DNA from: BOG-1112 sp964611335
Lineage (GTDB): Bacteria; Bdellovibrionota_B; Oligoflexia; Oligoflexales; Bog-1112
NCBI GenBank assembly: GCA_964611335.1
Contig: CAZSXR010000001.1
Span: forward strand, 372,001 to 436,000
Direction: 5' to 3'
DNA: 64,000 bases
Shown here piece by piece: positions 32,154 to 39,687 of the stretch; positions within the stretch are counted from its first letter, which is position 1, and each line of letters starts with the position of its first letter. The notes beneath the pieces are model-generated. The model was not told the origin of the DNA and did no database searches. It worked only from the letters and a program-made list of their open reading frames with translations. The translations under genes and the position numbers were made by a program.

Positions 32154-33206
32154 TCAACGTCCCAAGCAGATACTTATACTTTCCGCAGCTTTTAAAATCT
32201 CATCGCTAGCTTGGATTTTCCGTCTTTCAAATACTCGTAGGTCGTCATAAGCTATATCGGATAAATCTTTACCTTTGAGTACAACCAAACGGCCAAACTT
32301 CTTTTGAGCTGCAAGATCAACGGCATATACACCAAAACGTGTTGCAATAATGCGGTCGGAAGGGCTCGGAGATCCGCCTCTTTGCAAGTGACCTAAAACA
32401 GTAACTCGAATGTCCATCCCTGTCTTTTCAAAAAGTTTTTTTGCAAGAATATTTCCAATGCCACCGAGATTTTGTTGGCCTGTCATCTCTTCTTTGTAAG
32501 AAGCTTCATGACCTTTCTCATAAGCCCCCTCGGACACAACGATTACGGAGAACTTACGTGACATTTTTTTTCGCGCTTGGATTTTTCGAATGATCACATC
32601 GTAGTCGAATGGAATTTCAGGAATCAGAATAACGTTCGCTCCCCCTGCAAGTCCACCGTGCAATGCAATATAACCGGAATCACGTCCCATGACTTCGAGG
32701 ACCATAATCCGGTCGTGTGATTCTGCGGTGGATTGCAAACGCTCCACAGATTCAGCAACGATGTCAACACAGGTGGAAAAACCGATGGTTTGATCTGTTC
32801 CAGGTAAGTCATTGTCGATAGTTTTTGGAATACCAATAATGTTGATTTTTTCTTTGTGAAGTTCGGCAGAAATTCCTTGGCTTCCTTCTCCACCAATGCT
32901 GATAAGCCCTGAAAGTTTCAACTCATTCATGGCTTTTTTCAAAACATCGAGTTTTTCCTCTCTATTTACAAGGAAGGGGTTGCCCTTGTTGTATGTCCCC
33001 AAGATTGTTCCCCCACGCGCAAGGAGATCAGTGACATCTCCCAGTTGCAATACTTTATAACGTAAAGGTCTTTCCAAAAGACCTTGAAGACTGTCGTAAA
33101 TACCCACAACTTCAATACCCAGTGTATTGGCGTGTTTTACAACAGCTCGGATGGCAGCGTTAAGTCCAGGGCAATCCCCGCCCCCAGTCATTAAACCGAT
33201 TCGCAC
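32154..33206 (-). CDS. pfkA: 6-phosphofructokinase
   Basis: Phosphorylates fructose 6-phosphate in glycolysis. 350 residues from GTG 33206, chosen because GAAGGAG lies 5 bases upstream and the protein then begins MRIGLMTGGGDCPGLNA like the family. Seen: ISIGGEGSQGIS (nucleotide site), PKTIDNDLPGTDQTIGF (catalytic loop with the TIDND Asp), VMGRDSGYIALHGG and HLQRGGSPSPSDR. The usual GGDGS is GGEGS, as in some actinobacterial and mixed-substrate forms, so the phosphoryl donor (ATP or PPi) should be treated as open, though the Gly after it favours ATP. Confidence 0.9.
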   Translation of the reverse strand: MRIGLMTGGGDCPGLNAAIRAVVKHANTLGIEVVGIYDSLQGLLERPLRYKVLQLGDVTDLLARGGTILGTYNKGNPFLVNREEKLDVLKKAMNELKLSGLISIGGEGSQGISAELHKEKINIIGIPKTIDNDLPGTDQTIGFSTCVDIVAESVERLQSTAESHDRIMVLEVMGRDSGYIALHGGLAGGANVILIPEIPFDYDVIIRKIQARKKMSRKFSVIVVSEGAYEKGHEASYKEEMTGQQNLGGIGNILAKKLFEKTGMDIRVTVLGHLQRGGSPSPSDRIIATRFGVYAVDLAAQKKFGRLVVLKGKDLSDIAYDDLRVFERRKIQASDEILKAAESISICLGR

Positions 33207-33276
33207 ACGCTCTCCTTCAAATTCAGAAATCAAAGACCCAACCTAGGGATCTCATGTTGAAAAATCTATGAAAAAA

Positions 33277-33858
33277 TCAGTGCTGTGAATTAGTGGAAGT
33301 CCCTTTTATAAGGGATTCGAAAGCGTGCGCGAGATCGCAATGCTTCTCGCACTTCGCTCTCCCAAATCTCCACTTCACCCTTTGCACAACTTCGAGTGTA
33401 TGGTCTGCAGATTTTTTGACATGGATGAATTCACGTTCAAACATGTCGAAACCCTCGTCCCAATGCTCGCTAAGTCCTGCACTCAAAGTTTGGACGGAGT
33501 TCTGAAAAGAGTTCAAATCTTTGCCTTTTAGAGAAGTCTTTTCTTCGGCTTCTTTTCCTCTGAGTGGGACAAAGAAAACTTTTGCTCCGTGCTTCTCCCC
33601 TAAAACAAAGATCTGTCCAAAAGATCCCCAACCGCTGATTCCCCCTTGATCGAAGAGGCCCCAGCCATCTGTAAAATGGGATTGGCACAGTTTTTCAAAT
33701 ACTACTTTTTCCCACCGCTTAGTATGTTCGAGGCTTTCTAATTTGGTGGAGTCTATGATCACACAGGGCTTTGTTTCATGGGTTGTTTGTTTTTTAGCAA
33801 AAACCTGTGGGTACAGAACGAAAAATCCTAACAAACTGAGAAGAAACTTGCGCTGCAT
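33277..33858 (-). CDS. Exported protein of unknown function
   Basis: 193 residues. Signal peptide about 1-21 (ends QVFA). The mature part is Lys/Glu-rich, with GWGLFDQGGISGWGSFGQIF as a distinctive Gly/Trp/Phe segment (about 65-85) and two pairs of Cys. No family recognised. The ribosome site is ACGGAGC, a one-off version of the dispersed word, 6 bases before the ATG. An 8/9 copy (GGACGGAGT) also lies within the gene at 33492. Confidence 0.75.
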   Translation of the reverse strand: MQRKFLLSLLGFFVLYPQVFAKKQTTHETKPCVIIDSTKLESLEHTKRWEKVVFEKLCQSHFTDGWGLFDQGGISGWGSFGQIFVLGEKHGAKVFFVPLRGKEAEEKTSLKGKDLNSFQNSVQTLSAGLSEHWDEGFDMFEREFIHVKKSADHTLEVVQRVKWRFGRAKCEKHCDLAHAFESLIKGTSTNSQH

Positions 33859-33936
33859 AAGCTTGCTCCGTATTTTAGACGTGTAGGTCCCATTCTAACA
33901 TAAAACACTCGCTGCGATATACGAGGGAGACTCTGC

Positions 33937-34932
33937 ATGTCACGCAACATCGAAGACGAACTGATTAAGTTTAATAAGAGCATCAAAGCTCTCCACCAGA
34001 TTATGGATGTCGAGGAAGTCTGTGATTTTGCCTACACAATGAAGCCTAGGAAGAAAGCTCTTCTCGTTCCTGCAACCAAAAACTTGGCGTTTACCTTTTC
34101 AGGGATTGTGCACGGAAATGAAACAGTCGGTATTGCTGTCATAAACGAATTTCTACAATTGCTTCTGAGTGGAACCATCGACTGTCGAGTGCCTATTGGA
34201 GTCTTTCTTGGGAATGTTCCAGCTGCGCGTGAAAACACTCGATTTCTGGAACGTGATCTCAACCGTTGTTTTGATCGCAATGGAAAAACTGCAGAAGAAA
34301 AAAGAGCACGAGAGCTTGCTCCGCTTCTTGCTCAAAGCATGTGGTACTTTGACATGCATCAAACCAACAGACCTGCAGAAGAACCTTTTTTTATTTTTCC
34401 ATATACGAAGGAAAATTTGTATTTCGCTCAGAATATCTCAGCACATACTACCATCGTGACTCATGTTCATTCTGGATTTTCAAATGATGGTTTGTGTACC
34501 GACGAATATGTAAATACCAAAGGTGGTATAGGCTTGACTCTCGAGTGTGGAAAAGCCGGTTTTGATATGCTTCAAATCGGATTTGGATTGAAAACTTTGA
34601 TGAATTGCTTGCACTTCGTCCATACCATTTTGGAAACGGATAAAGCTCCACAGCATAGAAATTTAGGAGAGGATCGTAAAATCTTCGTAGTGAAAGACAC
34701 AATCCCTTGTCCTCAAACAGGAAGTGTAAAGCTTGCAGAGAATTTAGTGAACTTACAAGTTGTAAAAGAAGGAGATCACTTAGCAACTTTAGACGGGAAG
34801 AAGATTCTCAGTCCACGCAATGGACGTTTGCTGTTTCCAAATTACTCTGCAGAAGTAAAAGAACCTGGGAAGAGACCCGCAGAGCTTATGCGTATTATAG
34901 AACCCTGTTCTATCAAAGCTCTGCCAGGTTGA
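33937..34932 (+). CDS. Succinylglutamate desuccinylase/aspartoacylase-like zinc hydrolase
   Basis: 331 residues, cytoplasmic. M14-type zinc hydrolase of the AstE/AspA group: FSGIVHGNETVG (zinc His and Glu), ERDLNRCFDR (Asn-Arg binding motif) and WYFDMHQTNR (second zinc His), then a GGIGLTLECG segment with the catalytic-type Glu. A C-terminal beta domain (about 225-331) follows. These enzymes cleave N-acyl amino acids; the substrate here is unknown and no astABCD genes are nearby. GGGAG lies upstream of the ATG. Confidence 0.86.
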   Translation: MSRNIEDELIKFNKSIKALHQIMDVEEVCDFAYTMKPRKKALLVPATKNLAFTFSGIVHGNETVGIAVINEFLQLLLSGTIDCRVPIGVFLGNVPAARENTRFLERDLNRCFDRNGKTAEEKRARELAPLLAQSMWYFDMHQTNRPAEEPFFIFPYTKENLYFAQNISAHTTIVTHVHSGFSNDGLCTDEYVNTKGGIGLTLECGKAGFDMLQIGFGLKTLMNCLHFVHTILETDKAPQHRNLGEDRKIFVVKDTIPCPQTGSVKLAENLVNLQVVKEGDHLATLDGKKILSPRNGRLLFPNYSAEVKEPGKRPAELMRIIEPCSIKALPG

Positions 34933-35180
34933 GTTTAGGGATTCTCAACGTTGTTAAGGTTCTTCCAAGCTGGTCTTGCATTTCTTTACCTTTGAATATT
35001 ATTGTCGAGTAAGAGCTGTTGCTCGCCTATCTGCTTGTAGTGGTGATGAAATAGTTCAACAGGCAGCCACCCTCGATTTATAAATCTTGAAACTAAGGAG
35101 CTAGGTTAATTCAGTTGACTTTTTCTCTGAGTTTTAAGAAGGTTATGACGCACATATTGTTTGAACTAAGGTAGTTCTTT

Positions 35181-35849
35181 ATGAAAAATCACTTTATAAG
35201 TTTTTTACTTTATTTAGTTGCAACACTTAGCTCTCAAAGCTTGTTTGCCAATGATACCGATCAAAGCTTGTTTGCCAATGATATCGATCAAAGCTTGTTT
35301 GCCAATGATACAGATCAAAACTCCTTTGAGGGTTTTTTGTCAATGTTGAGTGCCGGTCAACAAAATATACCAAAAGCTTGGGAGAGTCTTCCTTTAGTGG
35401 TGAGAGTCAGTATAGTTTATACGTCCTATTTTCTGCTAGCTGCGTATACACTAGCTCCCTTTAAAGGCTCTCTGGTAGCTGGAATGTTTTCTTCTCTTCT
35501 GATCAGTTTGAACTTAGAAGATTCTTATACAATTGGGATGGCTCTGATCGGAACTCCTTTGAGTGCTATTGTTTATTATTGTGTTTACTCTTTTGTTTAT
35601 TTACCTAGGATTCGTGCCAGATTCATAGATTCTCCAACTTATTACCTTCGAAGGATCTACGATACAAGCGATAGGTGTTTAGTTTGTCTAGACTCTTTTT
35701 CATTTTCTACCCCCGCAGCTTTCTTTGGGTGTGCACACGCCGTCGTTCATCAAGGTGAGTGTTTAAGGGATTATGTATCACGTTTTCCTTTGCGGTGCTC
35801 AACCTGCTTAAAGATAGCTCGTAGAATTGCTAAGAAACAAAACGATTGA
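35181..35849 (+). CDS. Exported membrane protein with C-terminal RING-H2-like finger
   Basis: 222 residues. Signal peptide about 1-23 (ends SLFA), three 9-residue repeats SLFANDTDQ (about 20-46), membrane helices (about 76-93, 98-111 and 117-140), then a finger at 166-209: Cys166-x2-Cys169-x14-Cys184-x-His186-x3-His190-x3-Cys194-x11-Cys206-x2-Cys209. This matches the RING-H2 ligand order C3H2C3 with x3 in place of the usual x2 before the sixth ligand, and the text CLVCLDSF and CSTCLK fits RING E3 ligases. RING E3s recruit ubiquitin-conjugating enzymes, which bacteria lack, so a host target is implied if the call is right. AAGG precedes the ATG. A 97-base gap separates it from tyrS. Confidence 0.75.
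   Translation: MKNHFISFLLYLVATLSSQSLFANDTDQSLFANDIDQSLFANDTDQNSFEGFLSMLSAGQQNIPKAWESLPLVVRVSIVYTSYFLLAAYTLAPFKGSLVAGMFSSLLISLNLEDSYTIGMALIGTPLSAIVYYCVYSFVYLPRIRARFIDSPTYYLRRIYDTSDRCLVCLDSFSFSTPAAFFGCAHAVVHQGECLRDYVSRFPLRCSTCLKIARRIAKKQND
35235..35315 (+). repeat. Three near-identical 27-bp tandem repeats
   Basis: Units CAAAGCTTGTTTGCCAATGA followed by TAC/TAT-CGAT or TACAGAT, at 35235, 35262 and 35289. They encode the three SLFANDxDQ units after the signal peptide of the RING-like protein. Exact in-frame length suggests recent slippage or phase-variable copy number. Confidence 0.9.
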
Positions 35850-35946
35850 AAAGATCTTCCAAAAAGTAAAAACAAGAGCACTTCGTCTTTTTCAATTAGT
35901 TTTTCACTGGAATTTGATCAAGAGAAAAACACCAAGCCCCTCGCTT

Positions 35947-37182
35947 TTACTTGGAAGGCTCCAACTTCACCATCTTCAACTTACCCTGTTTGAAGATGTA
36001 GCTCCGTCCACTTTCCAGGCTTACGAATTCAGCTTCGACTTTTTTCCCATCGAGTTGCATTCCATCTTGTTTAAGAACTCTTTTTGCATCTCCACGACTT
36101 GGAGAAAATCCGAGTTCCACAGAGATGTCGACAATATTCAATTTTCCTTCTGCGTTTAAGGAAACTTTATGCACAGGAAGATCGGTAGGAACTTTCTTAC
36201 TCGAAAACGTTTCTTCGAAATGCTGACGTGCAGCTTTGGCTTCAGCTTGACCCCAGTAGTGTTCAACCATTTCTTCGGCAATATTTTTCTTTGCCTCCAT
36301 GGGGTGCAAAGTCCCTGCTTTCAATTTTGTTTTCACATCTTGAATATAAGCAGCACCTTTGCGGCTTAGCAATTCGTAGAAGCGAATCATCAACTCGTCT
36401 GAAATCGACATTGTTTTTCCAAAAATGTCACGAGGGGCTTCGCTGATACCGATATAGTTGTTCAAACTTTTCGACATCTTTTGAACTCCGTCCAAACCTT
36501 CCAGCAAAGGAACGGTGACAGTGCACTGAGCTTCCTGTCCTGCTGTACGTTGCATTTCTCTTGCAAAGAGCAGGTTGAATTTCTGATCGTTGCCACCTAG
36601 CTCTACATCCGCTTTGAGGTGGACGGAGTCGTAACCTTGAAGAACGGGATAGAGGAGTTCGTGTAAATGAACAGGCACTCCGTCCTCCATACGTTTTGCA
36701 AAATCTTCTCTTACGAGTATTTGTTGCACTGTTCTTGAAGCCATCAAACGAACCATGTCCATCGGTGTCAGCTTATCAAGCCACGAACTGTTATAGACGA
36801 CTTCCGTTTTGGAAGCGTCGAGAACGCGGAATATCTGTTCCTGGTAGGTTTTCGCGTAAGAGAGCACTTGCTCCGTGCTTAAAGGAGGACGCATTTTGTT
36901 TTTGCCAGTGGGGTCGCCAATGCGGGCCGTAAAGTCTCCGATAATAAAAATAATATGATGACCAAACTTTTGAAAGAGTCGCATTTTATTTAAGACAACG
37001 GTGTGTCCTAAGTGGATATCGGGGCTTGAAGGATCTGCACCCAATTTGATGCGTAAAGGTTTTTGTTCTTTGTATGAGCGCTTGAGTTTCGAAAGTAGCT
37101 CTTCTTCAGCGATAATTTCAGAACAACCCACTTTGATTTCTGCTAGCTGTTCTTCTGCAGAAACGGTAATTTTTTTTGTCAC
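35947..37182 (-). CDS. tyrS: Tyrosyl-tRNA synthetase
   Basis: Charges tRNA-Tyr. 411 residues, usual length. Class I signatures HLGH (in DIHLGHTVVL, about 56) and KMSKSL (about 234), the FTARIGDPTGK region, and a C-terminal S4 RNA-binding domain (about 345-405, ISVELGFSPSRGDAKRVL). Start is GTG 37182 with AGGAG 6 bases upstream. No T-box leader fits in the 58 bases before the divergent heptosyltransferase gene. One exact and three 8/9 copies of the dispersed word lie inside. Confidence 0.95.
   Translation of the reverse strand: MTKKITVSAEEQLAEIKVGCSEIIAEEELLSKLKRSYKEQKPLRIKLGADPSSPDIHLGHTVVLNKMRLFQKFGHHIIFIIGDFTARIGDPTGKNKMRPPLSTEQVLSYAKTYQEQIFRVLDASKTEVVYNSSWLDKLTPMDMVRLMASRTVQQILVREDFAKRMEDGVPVHLHELLYPVLQGYDSVHLKADVELGGNDQKFNLLFAREMQRTAGQEAQCTVTVPLLEGLDGVQKMSKSLNNYIGISEAPRDIFGKTMSISDELMIRFYELLSRKGAAYIQDVKTKLKAGTLHPMEAKKNIAEEMVEHYWGQAEAKAARQHFEETFSSKKVPTDLPVHKVSLNAEGKLNIVDISVELGFSPSRGDAKRVLKQDGMQLDGKKVEAEFVSLESGRSYIFKQGKLKMVKLEPSK
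36001..36009 (-). repeat. GGACGGAGC dispersed word, copy 9
   Basis: Exact 9-mer near the 3' end of tyrS; 8/9 copies at 36486, 36621 and 36677 lie in the same gene. Confidence 0.85.
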
Positions 37183-37240
37183 AAAGTACTCCTCACTTTA
37201 ATCTCTCTTTCCCAGCGAAGGGACTAGGATATAGCATAAG

Positions 37241-38197
37241 ATGGACATTCAAAACATCCTCATGATTCAGTTGCGGCAGCTCGGAGACATACTCCTCACA
37301 ACACCCTGCTTACGTGCGATAAAAGAAGACAACCCTCAACATCGGATTACCTTTCTTTGTCACAGTATGGGGCGGGAAATTTTCGAAGGTTCTCCCTATA
37401 TCGATGAGTTGCTCACTTATGATGATAAAGCTCCGTCCCAGTATTGGAAGCTTGCTTTGTCTTTGAGAACTCGCGCTTACACTATGGTCTTTGACTTTAT
37501 GGCAAATCCGCGTTCTGCAAAATTTGCTTGGCTGACGCGAAGTCCCCAACGTTTTGCATTTTCCACCGGTCGCAATTTTGCTTTCACCCATATCATTCCG
37601 CGCAAGGAAGAGTCGGACTACATTGTTCATGAAAAATTTGAGCTGCTCAAAGCTGCAGGCTTTCACCCAAGCTCGGAGGCCCTGCTCATGCCTTGGACGG
37701 AGCAAGACCTTGGGCCCTTTTCAAAGCTCATGTCTGACGCTTCTTTCAGGGAAGCTCCGTTCAAGGTTGCGCTCAGCCCTACACATCGACGCGAGAACCG
37801 CCGATGGCCTTTAGAAAAGTACAAGCTGTTAGCAGAAAGACTCGTGGAGGAAAAAAAAGCAGCAGTAGTGTGGACTTGGGGGCCAGGTGAGGAGGGAATT
37901 GTGAAAGCCCTTCAAGCGGAGACCCGAGCTCCGTCCTATGTGTCTCCTCGGACGAGTTTGAAGGAGTTGACTGCAATGCTATCCCGATTTGATTTGTTTG
38001 TAGGGAATGCGAACGGAGCGAGTCATTTTGCGGTGGCAGCGGACTGTCCTACTTTGAAGTTATGTGGTCCTCATACAGAGGAAAGAGCATGGTCACCTCT
38101 AAGCGAAAGACACAGAACGGTGAAAGTATGGGATGATATTCAAAACTTGTCAGTGGAGGATGTATGGAGGGCAATCGAAAGTTTTGAAAAAACTTAG
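37241..38197 (+). CDS. Glycosyltransferase family 9 (ADP-heptose:LPS heptosyltransferase-like)
   Basis: 318 residues, GT9 family: adds heptose to the lipopolysaccharide inner core on the cytoplasmic face. N-terminal IQLRQLGDILLTTPCLRAIK is the family signature; the donor site shows KVALSPTHRRENRRWP and GNANGASHFAVAADCPTLKL near the C-terminus. No TM segments. Three exact copies of the dispersed word lie within it, in both orientations. It converges with a small exported-protein gene, overlapping by 4 bases at the stops. WaaC, WaaF and WaaQ types cannot be separated by eye. Confidence 0.88.
   Translation: MDIQNILMIQLRQLGDILLTTPCLRAIKEDNPQHRITFLCHSMGREIFEGSPYIDELLTYDDKAPSQYWKLALSLRTRAYTMVFDFMANPRSAKFAWLTRSPQRFAFSTGRNFAFTHIIPRKEESDYIVHEKFELLKAAGFHPSSEALLMPWTEQDLGPFSKLMSDASFREAPFKVALSPTHRRENRRWPLEKYKLLAERLVEEKKAAVVWTWGPGEEGIVKALQAETRAPSYVSPRTSLKELTAMLSRFDLFVGNANGASHFAVAADCPTLKLCGPHTEERAWSPLSERHRTVKVWDDIQNLSVEDVWRAIESFEKT
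37430..37438 (-). repeat. GGACGGAGC dispersed word, copy 10
   Basis: Exact 9-mer, minus orientation, in the heptosyltransferase gene (Ala-Pro-Ser in frame). Confidence 0.85.
37695..37703 (+). repeat. GGACGGAGC dispersed word, copy 11
   Basis: Exact 9-mer, plus orientation, in the heptosyltransferase gene (frame reads W-T-E-Q). Confidence 0.85.
37928..37936 (-). repeat. GGACGGAGC dispersed word, copy 12
   Basis: Exact 9-mer, minus orientation, in the heptosyltransferase gene (frame reads R-A-P-S). Confidence 0.85.
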
Positions 38198-38547
38198 GGT
38201 TCTTCCGACGCTTTTATTGCCGTGCACAGAAGGCTTCGACTCCAAGTCCATTTAAAATAATAGGCAGACACAATAGCCGAACTTAACAGAAGTGCAGCAA
38301 CACCTCCCGGAATGATGTTACTCGCAAGTATAATCAGAGTTTGTTTTGTTTCGTGAGAAATAGGATTAAAGTTAAAGAAGGGTTCTGTTTGTTCAAAAGT
38401 CTCTTGTGAAAATTTTTCTTTTGGCAAATTTTCCTGATGCAATTCAGCGTATTTTTCACCACCATGTTCTATAAATTCCTCAATACCTGCAAAGCCTTGT
38501 GTAGAAATTAAAGAAAAGGAAAGAACGAAAGCAAAAATTTTAGACAT
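38194..38547 (-). CDS. Small exported membrane protein, unknown
   Basis: 117 residues. Signal peptide about 1-20 (ends GFA), an acidic Glu/Gln/Phe-rich middle, and one transmembrane helix at about 68-93 (LIILASNIIPGGVAALLLSS). Not recognised. Its layout (signal peptide, acidic soluble part, C-terminal TM and basic end) is the same as that of the exported cytochrome b5, but no haem motif is present. It converges on the heptosyltransferase gene and is 92 bases downstream of mltG. Confidence 0.65.
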   Translation of the reverse strand: MSKIFAFVLSFSLISTQGFAGIEEFIEHGGEKYAELHQENLPKEKFSQETFEQTEPFFNFNPISHETKQTLIILASNIIPGGVAALLLSSAIVSAYYFKWTWSRSLLCTAIKASEEP

Positions 38548-38639
38548 AAAAACCTTAACTCAAGAAAAAATATTAAAAGACCTATTTGACGCGGACATCG
38601 AAAGATATATTCGAAATTTGAAAAAAAAATAAGAAAAAT

Positions 38640-39680
38640 TTATTTCGAAGAATCAAATCCGGCAGAGCGTTGAGAACGCACAAGGTCTTGAACGTGAAGC
38701 GAGTGCTCTTTGAAGTTCGAAGAGAAGTGGTGTTTCTTTTCTGCACCCGGAATGAGTACAAAATAATAATAACCCTCACTTGTAGGGTTGAACACCGCTT
38801 CCAAAGAAGCCAAGGAAGGTGAGGCTATAGGAGTCGGAGGCAAACCTTTGTGAATCCTTGAGTTGTAGGGATTCTTTTCATTTTGGAGGTCTGCCCATGT
38901 GAGGTTTCCATTAAAGTTCGGAATTCCATAAATTAATGTGGAGTCAATCCCTAAAGGACTTCCTGCTTTGAGTCGTCTCCAAATCACTTCTGCAATTTTT
39001 GAACGTTCGTCATTTTGTGCGGTTTCTTTTTCAATCAGAGAAGCAAAGCTAACCCATTGTTCGAGAGTAAGATCAAACTCTTTAAGCTTATCTTCATAGT
39101 GGGAAGGAAGACGATTGAAAAATTCCCGTATGGGCTTTTCATACGCTTCTTCAGGTGTTGGTTTTTTATGGAAAAATTTATAGGTAGCGGGAAATAGAAA
39201 TCCTTCTAGTACAGGAATCCCCATTTTTTCAAACCAGGCATGATCCGTTTCCAGTTTTTTAAAGTCTTCCTCCGTCCCTAGTTCTAAAGAAATCAGGTGC
39301 GCTCGAACTTGCGCTACAGTCGCACCTTCAGGAATAGTAAATTCTAACGCCAGTGGATTATAAGTTTTCCCCTCGACCATAGTACGGATGATTTCTTGAG
39401 GACTCACTTTGTCTACAAACCGGTAAAGTCCTGCAAGAAAGTGTTCATAACTACGTTCGTGGTATTTCACCCAGAGATGAAAGAAGAGCGCATTTTGAAT
39501 CAAACCCTTGTTCTTAAGATCTTCTGAAAGAGAACGAAGGCTTTCCCCCTTAGTCAGTTCTACTAGAACTTCTCCCTCAATATTTACAGGGTGTTTAGCC
39601 CAAGAAGAAAGGTAGTAGATCGTGTAAGAGCTAAACACGAGACCTAAAAAAACGAGAATAATGAGGATTCTAGACTTCAT
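38640..39680 (-). CDS. mltG: Endolytic murein transglycosylase MltG
   Basis: Inner-membrane YceG-family enzyme that cleaves nascent glycan strands and sets their length. 346 residues from ATG 39680, 7 bases after the fumC stop. One transmembrane helix (about 4-22), a LysM-like region (about 38-110), then the catalytic domain with EFTIPEGATVAQV, VLEGFLFPATYKF, ASLIEKETAQNDER (catalytic Glu) and GIDSTLIYGI and NSRIHKGLPPTPIASPS. The open frame extends to 39734 inside fumC, but that part is fumC sequence out of frame. No strong ribosome site is visible, so coupling to fumC translation is likely. Confidence 0.93.
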   Translation of the reverse strand: MKSRILIILVFLGLVFSSYTIYYLSSWAKHPVNIEGEVLVELTKGESLRSLSEDLKNKGLIQNALFFHLWVKYHERSYEHFLAGLYRFVDKVSPQEIIRTMVEGKTYNPLALEFTIPEGATVAQVRAHLISLELGTEEDFKKLETDHAWFEKMGIPVLEGFLFPATYKFFHKKPTPEEAYEKPIREFFNRLPSHYEDKLKEFDLTLEQWVSFASLIEKETAQNDERSKIAEVIWRRLKAGSPLGIDSTLIYGIPNFNGNLTWADLQNEKNPYNSRIHKGLPPTPIASPSLASLEAVFNPTSEGYYYFVLIPGAEKKHHFSSNFKEHSLHVQDLVRSQRSAGFDSSK

Positions 39681-39687
39681 TTTTCGA

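Noticed and set aside
37183..37240. T-box riboswitch before tyrS
   Set aside because: Only 58 bases separate tyrS from the divergent gene, too short for a T-box leader.
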